From positions 56,500,501 through 56,564,500 of the forward strand of contig NC_071671.1 in NCBI RefSeq assembly GCF_028554725.1: a stretch of DNA of 64,000 nt, in the 5' to 3' direction. The notes beneath the pieces are model-generated. The model ran no database searches. It was not told the DNA's origin and was given only the letters and a program-made list of their open reading frames with translations. A program made the position numbers and the translations under genes. This document shows, one piece after another, positions 58,302 through 64,000 of this stretch. This DNA comes from Zeugodacus cucurbitae. Lineage: Eukaryota; Arthropoda; Insecta; Diptera; Tephritidae. Position 1 is the stretch's first letter. Every line of letters starts with the position of its first letter.

Positions 58302-59334
58302 ACTCACCCTTTATTAGATCCAATCGCCGTTAGAACAACCAACAACTTGCAATTGTTACACGGACCGCTCTATTCGACAAGTGCAGCCACCATTTTGTTG
58401 AACTACCTAACGAAGAACATTTCTTTATTTTCAGATTTAGTTAATTAATTCTATTTTATTCTCAAAACACTTTTTAATTTTTATTTCATTTAAACGTTAT
58501 TAAAATAAACACTCTTCAATTACACAATTTACACTTAAAACACACAAAAAGTCAATTTCTAATTAACCGCAGCAAAAATACGACATTTACGCGAGCACAA
58601 TTGGCAACACACTGCAGCGACTTGCACAATATAAAAATTATTGATCAATATAATTCAAAAGTCCCTGCCATTCCAATCCACTTGCAATGAGATGCAGCAA
58701 AGGCTTCTACCACTTAATTCGCGACACTTGAAAATATGCATTCAGAAGAAATTGAATACTAATTATCTGCGCAGCATACTTTCGCGTGTTAGTGTAAGCA
58801 ATGTCATTGCTATTTCTCATAGTTCATAGAATACACTAACTAGCGTGTAAAAGTATGCTAGACTTATAGTTAGCATCCAATTCCTGATGAATATCCCTTA
58901 AAAGAAGAAAACGTAGTCGTCCGCGCTACAACTGGAGAATAGATGCTGGAAAAAGCTAAAAGGAATTAGTTACATTGAATTATCGAAAGCTTTGCTATTT
59001 TAGTCAGTTCTTTTCCGTCGGGCGTGTGTTAAAGTCGTGTATTTTCAGCGGTTAACCAAAATCGGTTTCTTTTGTTAATTAATAACTGTTAATTGTTTTT
59101 AATAAATGTAATTAAAGTGTGTTAATGTTAATAATGATTAAATGTAGTGAAATTCAGTAATTGTTGAATGAATATAAACATTTAAAAGACTAATTGTGAC
59201 GCTGCAAAATTGCTACGTTTTGCAATTCGACAAATTGGCGGCTGAAGATGCAAAGCAAATGGCCATGTCAAACTTAAGAGTAATTTGCTGTTCTCGCGAG
59301 AATTTAATGATATTGTAATGCATAAAGGGTGAGT
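58302..59334 (-). mobile_element. E block 4, inverted, mosaic
   Basis: Full inverted copy (1033 bp), closest to E1 for most of its length. From about 58562 to 58690 it carries the E2 version instead ('cttgcacaatataaaaatta', 'aaaagtccctgccattcc'), then returns to E1-like sequence ('gagatgcagcaaagg'). In this copy the YY1-like site reads 'caaattggcggctg', with A to T in the core. The 62-codon frame is intact (58641-58829). Confidence 0.65.
59292..59301. promoter_or_regulatory. TCTCGCGAGA palindrome, E4
   Basis: Inverted copy in E4. The nearby site reads CAAATTGGCGGCTG, one base off the other copies, which also removes the ATG of the short frame seen in E3. Confidence 0.45.
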
Positions 59335-60300
59335 TAAAGTGATATAGTTACAATTGTGATATATACAAGGGAGTTGGTTAATATTTTACATATACATACA
59401 TTTGTACATATATGACTCCCATATGCAGTGGTATTTAATTGTTAATTAATAAATGTAAAATTTAATGAAAATAATAATAAATTTTCTCATACATATACAT
59501 ATGTATGTACATATGATAAATTTATTTATTTTTGTTTTATTATATACTTTTACATATTCTTACATATGCATATTTCTATATAGTTACGTACATACATAAT
59601 ACCTATTGCAATTGTTAACAAAAATATTGATTTTGTTAATGGCAACGTACCTTTATATATTTTAGAAACTGCTTCTTTTCTTAATTAACTACTACTCGGA
59701 TCTAAATACATATGTACATCCTTTTTTTACACTTGCACAATCATACATATTTATGCAAATGGTATACCATATACGTTGTACATAGTTGTGTACATAAATA
59801 GAAGCAGAGCGATCTCATATACAATGTAATGAGCAATGATTTTATATTTGTGAGTGACTGTGTTAGACGCGCTGTTGCTTACAAAAGTTACTACGGAAAG
59901 TTCTAGAAGAAACCAAATAACAGCATAAAAAATACATACATATACACAATAGTTTAAATATGTATGTATACGTACATGATACGTTTATGTTACATCAATC
60001 AAATAAAATGATCTCCTGTGTTTGGCAGCACTTAAATAAGAGAAGCTCTTGAGCTCTCTCTTCGCTCTCTTACTCTTATATGAGCTTCTTTCTCATTGAA
60101 TGGAAAGTCTCAACTGGAAACGGAACTAATTGGCACCGGAACAGTTATTAGTTCCCGGAACTGCGCGAAAAGGAAATTTTGCAAAAGCTTTTGGAAGATT
60201 TCTAGTCATGCGCTAAGCAAAGCCCTCAACTAACTGGCGCAGAAAGGTATGCTATATAATTATTTAGATTTAATATTGGTAAATTTCTCTAATTAAATGG
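59335..60300. repeat. S block D, inverted
   Basis: Inverted partner of S(A), nearly identical from about 60255 inwards, with the same 16-bp loss and a heat-shock element at 59896-59908. Similarity to other S blocks fades after 'ctctaattaaatgg' at about 60300. Confidence 0.7.
59896..59908. promoter_or_regulatory. Perfect heat-shock element, S(D)
   Basis: GAAAGTTCTAGAA in the inverted S(D) block. Downstream on the plus strand are TTAAATAAGAG (60034) and CTCTCTCTTCGCTCTC (60054), then the exon-like segment ending AG|GTATGC near 60246. Confidence 0.6.
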
Positions 60301-60440
60301 TATACATATGTATTTACTTGATACACATATTTGTATATTTTTCAAATACATATGTGGTAAGTGTTTTTTTTTTTGGAATAGTTAAAGTTTTTGGATAGAA
60401 AAAAATGCTTTTATTAAGATATATTTTTTTGAATTTTTAA
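60301..60440. other. AT-rich junction DNA
   Basis: Short AT-rich link between the last S block and the TTAA-type element, with ACATAT repeats and a T10 run. Confidence 0.5.
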
Positions 60441-61119
60441 GGGGTTACATGTCTTTCGTGGATTCAACAAATCTATTTTTTTTTTGTTTTTCAAATCTAT
60501 CCGAATAATTGTTTCAGAGATACAGCCTTTGGAAGGTGTGCGCTCCAAGTCAAGTATTATTGTTACTCAAAACTTTAAACGCGTTTTTCTTGGAACCGTG
60601 TTTTCAAAGTCGGTTGTCAAATATTCTCGAAAACTACTCAACCGAACTTGTTGAAAATTTGCGCAGTTGTTCGAGATACAAAATTTACTCGTGCTTAAAC
60701 GAAGGATTTTATTTTTATACAAATATTAAAAAAAAAATGTCAAGCAGATTTAACGGAATTTTTATTTTTCCGGAAAAATGTGTGCTAAAATTCCAATTTT
60801 TACTATTTTTGTCTTTCCATCGTTCAAGCACGAGTTTATGGTCTTACCTAAAACACTTATTTTTGTTTTTTTCATTTTGGACGATCCTGTCAGGAGTTAT
60901 GCTGACAACACGGACGCACTTCTTTCCGAGGGGTCACCGGAAATGACGTCACAATGAAGGAGTTTTAACTTTTTTTTTGAAAAATTCAGAAATTATTCTT
61001 TAAATATCTATATATGTAAGACAAAAAAAAAATTGAATTAAATAAATAGTTTTTACAAAAAAAAAAAAAAACAATATTGACAATAGCCCTTTTTTAAACG
61101 ACAAAACCCATGTAACCCC
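60441..61119. mobile_element. TTAA-type TIR repeat family, copy 4
   Basis: The left flank is TTAA (60437-60440) and the right flank TAAA. The TIRs are GGGGTTACATG and its perfect inverse (ending 61119). It is collinear with 45028-45702: 'ttggaaggtgtgcgctccaa', 'gtgttttcaaagtcggttgt', 'aggagttatgctgacaa', 'ggtcaccgg'. The 145-codon frame at 60509-60946 is not conserved in the other copies and has no domain. Confidence 0.78.
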
Positions 61120-62157
61120 TAAATATAAGTTAAAAGTAGAAGAAAAAGAGAGAAATATTTGGAAAACGAGAAAAGTTCCAATTACAAGAGATATTTCAAT
61201 TTTTCTCTTCTCTCAAATATTATAAAATGTAATAAATAACAAATAGTGAAATTAAATATACAAAATTAACTTTTCGGTTTGTCCATGATTTGTAGCATTT
61301 TTGCTAGCCATTCTTGGATGTAAAATATATACAGTTTACTTCAAAGAATATTTCATGATTAAATAGAAGAAAATTGTGATTGAATGAAATACTTATAATA
61401 CAACCAAAGCAATAGCTTCAAAAATAAAAGTGGAAATTTCGCCAAAAGTCACACCTCTCTCAAATATCGACTTCTCCCGCACATAATGCCAATTTGGCTC
61501 TAGGTTAGTGGACGAAATTTCACAACATTCGTAATTAATATAATCAACTGACTGTCATAACAAAAACAAAAGCTTTTTATATTTTTTTATTATAACACAA
61601 AAAACTGTGCACTGAGCATGAAATTAAAAAAAAAAATCACACAATTACACCTATAATAACAAGCATTAACCCCAACTGACTTGATTGCATTTTGGCATTG
61701 TAAAATTAGAAACGCAAATATGCAAATGAGTCCCACCTGCGTGGTAACCCATTTCCTACACATATTTGCCACGAGAGTTGTTTGTTTTGTCATATTTGCA
61801 CACAACTTGCAATATGTAGGTGAGTTTTTAATTTGAGAAATTACCTTTTAAATTGACATTTAAGTGTGACAATGATATACAAACGCTGACAGACACATAT
61901 TTGCACACAAAGCGTTATTTTATGACAAAACAACATGAAGTGCTGCCACACTAATTAAAATAAATATTGTGTAAACACATACATTTACATTTCCTGTTAT
62001 ATGTATATATGTGTGTGTGCCCTCTCACTTATTTGATTGTGTTGAAAACTTTCGCTTTACACCCGCTAACAATTCCGTTTTATCCGCTTTTATAATTATG
62101 AAGTTTTATCATTGCACTTGTGTATGCGTGTGTGTATTTGTTTTTGTTTTTCCTTTT
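61120..62157. other. Non-coding DNA, nothing recognised
   Basis: AT-rich sequence with GTGTGT runs near 62010-62020 and 62120-62135. No gene, TIR or RNA was seen. Confidence 0.5.
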
Positions 62158-62261
62158 TATACTCTCGCAACAAAAGTTGCTAAAGAGAGTATTATAGTTT
62201 TGTTCACATAACGGTTGTTTGTAACACCCAAAACTAAACGAGTTAGATATCCATATTAATA

Positions 62262-63566
62262 ACGGGTGATTTTTTTGAGGTTAGGATTTTCATGCATTAG
62301 TATTTGACAGATCACGTGGGATTTCAGACATGGTGTCAAAGAGAAAGATGCTCAGTATGCTTTGACATTTCATCATGAATAGACTTACTAACGAGCAACA
62401 CTTGCAAATCATTGAATTTTATTACCAAAATCAGTGTTCGGTTCGAAATGTGTTTCGCGCTTTACGTCCGATTTATGGTCTACATAATCGACCAAGTGAG
62501 CAAACAATTAATGCGATTGTGACCAAGTTTCGCACTCAGTTTACTTTATTGGACATTAAACCAACCACACGAATGCGTACAGTGCGTACAGAAGAGAATA
62601 TTGCGTCTGTTTCTGAGAGTGTGGCTGAAGACCGTGAAATGTCGATTCGTCGCCGTTCGCAGCAATTGGGTTTGTGTTATTCGACCACATGGAAGATTTT
62701 ACGCAAAGATCTTGGTGTAAAACCGTATAAAATACAGCTCGTGCAAGAACTGAAGCCGAACGATCTGCCACAACGTCGAATTTTCAGTGAATGGGCCCTA
62801 GAAAAGTTGGCAGAAAATCCGCTTTTTTATCGACAAATTTTGTTCAGCGATGAGGCTCATTTCTGGTTGAATGGCTACGTAAATAAGCAAAATTGCCGCA
62901 TTTGGGGTGAAGAGCAACCAGAAGCCGTTCAAGAACTGCCCATGCATCCCGAAAAATGCACTGTTTGGTGTGGTTTGTACGCTGGTGGAATCATTGGACC
63001 GTATTTTTTCAAAGATGCTGTTGGACGCAACGTTACGGTGAATGGCGATCGCTATCGTTCGATGCTAACAAACTTTTTGTTGCCAAAAATGGAAGAACTG
63101 AACTTGTTTGACATGTGGTTTCAACAAGATGGCGCTACATGCCACACAGCTCGCGATTCTATGGCCATTTTGAGGGAAAACTTCGGAGAACAATTCATCT
63201 CAAGAAATGGACCCGTAAGTTGGCCACCAAGATCATGCGATTTAACGCCTTTAGACTATTTTTTGTGGGGCTACGTCAAGTCTAAAGTCTACAGAAATAA
63301 GCCAGCAACTATTCCAGCTTTGGAAGACAACATTTCCGAAGAAATTCGGGCTATTCCGGCCGAAATGCTCGAAAAAGTTGCCCAAAATTGGACTTTCCGA
63401 ATGGATCACCTAAGACGCAGCCGCGGTCAACATTTAAATGAAATTATCTTCAAAAAGTAAATGTCATGAACCAATCTAACGTTTCAAATAAAGAACCGAT
63501 GAGAGATGCAAATTTTATGCGTTTTTTTTTTTTTAAAAGTTATCAAGCTCTTAAAAAATCACCCTT
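62262..63566 (+). mobile_element. Full-length DD41D (rosa-type) mariner, apparently intact
   Basis: It is 1305 bp, flanked by TA (62260-62261, 63567-63568). The TIRs are short and slightly imperfect: ACGGGTGATTTTTT against AAGGGTGATTTTTT. One open frame fills the centre with about 110 bp of leader and trailer. Size, TA duplication and DD41D spacing fit the rosa subfamily known from tephritids. It lies inside the Helitron-like insert and is therefore the youngest event of this nest. Confidence 0.9.
62375..63460 (+). CDS. Mariner-type transposase, DD41D (rosa-like), intact ORF
   Basis: It encodes a 361-residue cut-and-paste transposase that would bind the element's TIRs and insert it at TA sites in the nucleus. 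The start is the ATG at 62375, the first in frame, and the frame ends at TAA at 63460 without breaks. Residues 1-60 form a helix-turn-helix (LTNEQHLQIIEFYYQNQCSV). Residues 75-115 form a second one (RRRSQQLGLCYSTTWKIL). The catalytic core has Asp159 in ILFSDEAHFW, Asp252 in MWFQQDGATCHTA and Asp294 in LTPLDYFLWGY, with 41 residues between the last two. All three acids are present and the length matches active mariner enzymes, so it may be functional. The related copy at 41661 is defective. Family call firm; activity is an inference. Confidence 0.92.
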   Translation: MNRLTNEQHLQIIEFYYQNQCSVRNVFRALRPIYGLHNRPSEQTINAIVTKFRTQFTLLDIKPTTRMRTVRTEENIASVSESVAEDREMSIRRRSQQLGLCYSTTWKILRKDLGVKPYKIQLVQELKPNDLPQRRIFSEWALEKLAENPLFYRQILFSDEAHFWLNGYVNKQNCRIWGEEQPEAVQELPMHPEKCTVWCGLYAGGIIGPYFFKDAVGRNVTVNGDRYRSMLTNFLLPKMEELNLFDMWFQQDGATCHTARDSMAILRENFGEQFISRNGPVSWPPRSCDLTPLDYFLWGYVKSKVYRNKPATIPALEDNISEEIRAIPAEMLEKVAQNWTFRMDHLRRSRGQHLNEIIFKK

Positions 63567-64000
63567 TAATAACCATAAATGACTGATTGAATGACCTATA
63601 TTGGTGGTAAAAAAATAAATCGATAATCTTAATGCGACAATTTAGAATTTCGGTCCAAGAGAGTTGACACAGCTACAAACCAGAATGACGTAGTCAATTA
63701 TCCCAAACTATTTAAAATTGCCTGAACTATCAACACCCACTTTGCAATTAAAATTAGTGTAAGTTGTCATAATGTCAAGCCAAGATTGGACCAACTTAAT
63801 TTAATGTATACCTTGCCATAAAAACGTGTGGCCGGGTCTGCTAGTAGGGTTATATATACCAAAGTGATCAGGGTGAAGAGTGGAGTTCAAATCCGAATGT
63901 CTGTCTGTCCGTCCGTCCGTCCGTCCGTCCGTCCGTCTGTGCAAGCTGTAACTTGAGTAAAAATTAAGATATCTTGATGAAACTTGGCACACTTATTTCT

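Larger units (their letters stand above)
58020..60255 (-). repeat. Right arm of the large inverted repeat
   Basis: Inverted partner of 52005-54215. The match ends on the inner side near 58020, where S(C) switches from an S(B)-like form (with the 16-bp 'gcatcccgagactttc' segment) to an S(A)/S(D)-like form ('agaaagaagctcatataaga', inverted). On the outer side it fades at about 60255-60300. Confidence 0.88.
51890..60300. repeat. Inverted array of 2.1-kb S-E units
   Basis: The order is S(A) 51892-52890, E1 52891-53930, S(B) 53931-54981, E2 54982-56019, then a spacer with older insertions, then inverted E3 (partial) 57165-57676, S(C) 57677-58301, E4 58302-59334 and S(D) 59335-60300. S and E junctions are always at the motif ACTCACCCTTTAT or its inverse. 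A-E1-B(outer part) and C(outer part)-E4-D form a large palindrome. Direct copies A/B and E1/E2 differ more than the inverted partners A/D and E1/E4. No known gene is contained. Confidence 0.9.
62250..63844 (+). mobile_element. Helitron-like insertion carrying a mariner
   Basis: It begins TC (62250-62251) and ends CTAG (63841-63844), lies between A and T, and has no target duplication. Removing it gives 'gagttagata' joined to 'tagggttatata', an unbroken TACTCTCGCAAC repeat. Without the mariner and its extra TA it is about 288 bp, with a GC-richer 'ggccgggtctg' just before CTAG. There is no Rep/helicase sequence, so it is non-autonomous. A clear terminal hairpin was not found by eye. Confidence 0.75.
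62158..64000 (+). repeat. TACTCTCGCAAC repeat, split by nested insertions, runs off the window
   Basis: The 5' part (62158-62249) starts TATACTCTCGCAACAAAAGT and includes 'gttcacataacggttgtttg'. It breaks at 'cgagttagata' and resumes at 63845 with 'tagggttatatatacc', then the GTCC tandem (63907-63935) and 'aacttgagtaaaaattaaga', continuing past 64000. The inserted 62250-63844 is a Helitron-like element that itself holds a mariner. Confidence 0.88.

Noticed and set aside
51890..60300. Inverted array interpreted as a heat-shock gene cluster, such as inverted hsp70 genes
   Set aside because: The heat-shock elements and inverted layout are suggestive, but there is no chaperone coding sequence and the blocks are too short for such genes.
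1..64000. tRNA, rRNA or bacterial-type operon content
   Set aside because: No cloverleaf-compatible sequence, rRNA segment or tightly packed open frames were seen; the composition is that of fly intergenic or intronic DNA.

Overview
This window is AT-rich eukaryotic nuclear DNA, most likely from a higher (brachyceran) fly and plausibly a tephritid fruit fly. The clues are long AT-rich non-coding tracts with CAA/CAG, CA/GT and TATG/TACA simple repeats, as in Drosophila-like euchromatin; a DD41D mariner of the type known as the rosa subfamily, first described in Ceratitis rosa and other tephritids; other DD34D mariners; and a dispersed repeat beginning TACTCTCGCAAC. The species call is an inference. 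I found no host protein-coding exon, tRNA, rRNA, CRISPR array or operon. The only intact gene is a transposase.

Layout. Positions 1-16.7 kb are mostly plain AT-rich DNA with scattered insertions: an old copy of the TACTCTCGCAAC repeat (1.1-1.8 kb), a terminal-inverted-repeat (TIR) element (1.79-2.21 kb), a 135-bp pogo-like MITE (6.5 kb), an internally deleted mariner (7.14-7.87 kb), a LINE tail (8.3 kb) and a pure 304-bp (TTTTA)n tract (12.4 kb). From 16.7 to 37.4 kb there are four broken copies of one DD34D mariner family, a 3' scrap of another mariner, a second TACTCTCGCAAC repeat, a probable Helitron, the tail of an RNase-H-type LINE, an RTE-like LINE fragment (30.7-32.3 kb) and two members of a TTAA-flanked repeat family, one holding a nested mariner. 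From 37.4 to 51.5 kb are a full-length third TACTCTCGCAAC repeat, a deleted DD41D-like mariner, another LINE tail, another TTAA repeat and two MITEs, one with perfect 28-bp TIRs.

The most unusual region is 51.9-60.3 kb. About 2.1-kb units, each made of a roughly 1.05-kb 'S' block and a roughly 1.04-kb 'E' block, occur twice in direct orientation and then twice inverted, giving inverted-repeat arms of about 2.2 kb that look nearly identical. Every S block keeps a perfect three-part heat-shock element. Every E block has long imperfect inverted ends, and one end carries TCTCGCGAGA and a YY1/Pho-like CAAAATGGCGGC-type site. One E copy is a mosaic of two others, which suggests gene conversion. I cannot assign this array to a named family.

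The right edge (62.16-64 kb) is a three-level nest: a TACTCTCGCAAC repeat is split by an insertion with TC...CTAG Helitron ends, which is itself split by an apparently intact DD41D mariner with a 361-codon transposase ORF. Removing the Helitron-like insert restores the older repeat seamlessly.

The encoded proteins are transposases and reverse-transcriptase remnants that act on their own elements. Nothing suggests a shared host pathway.
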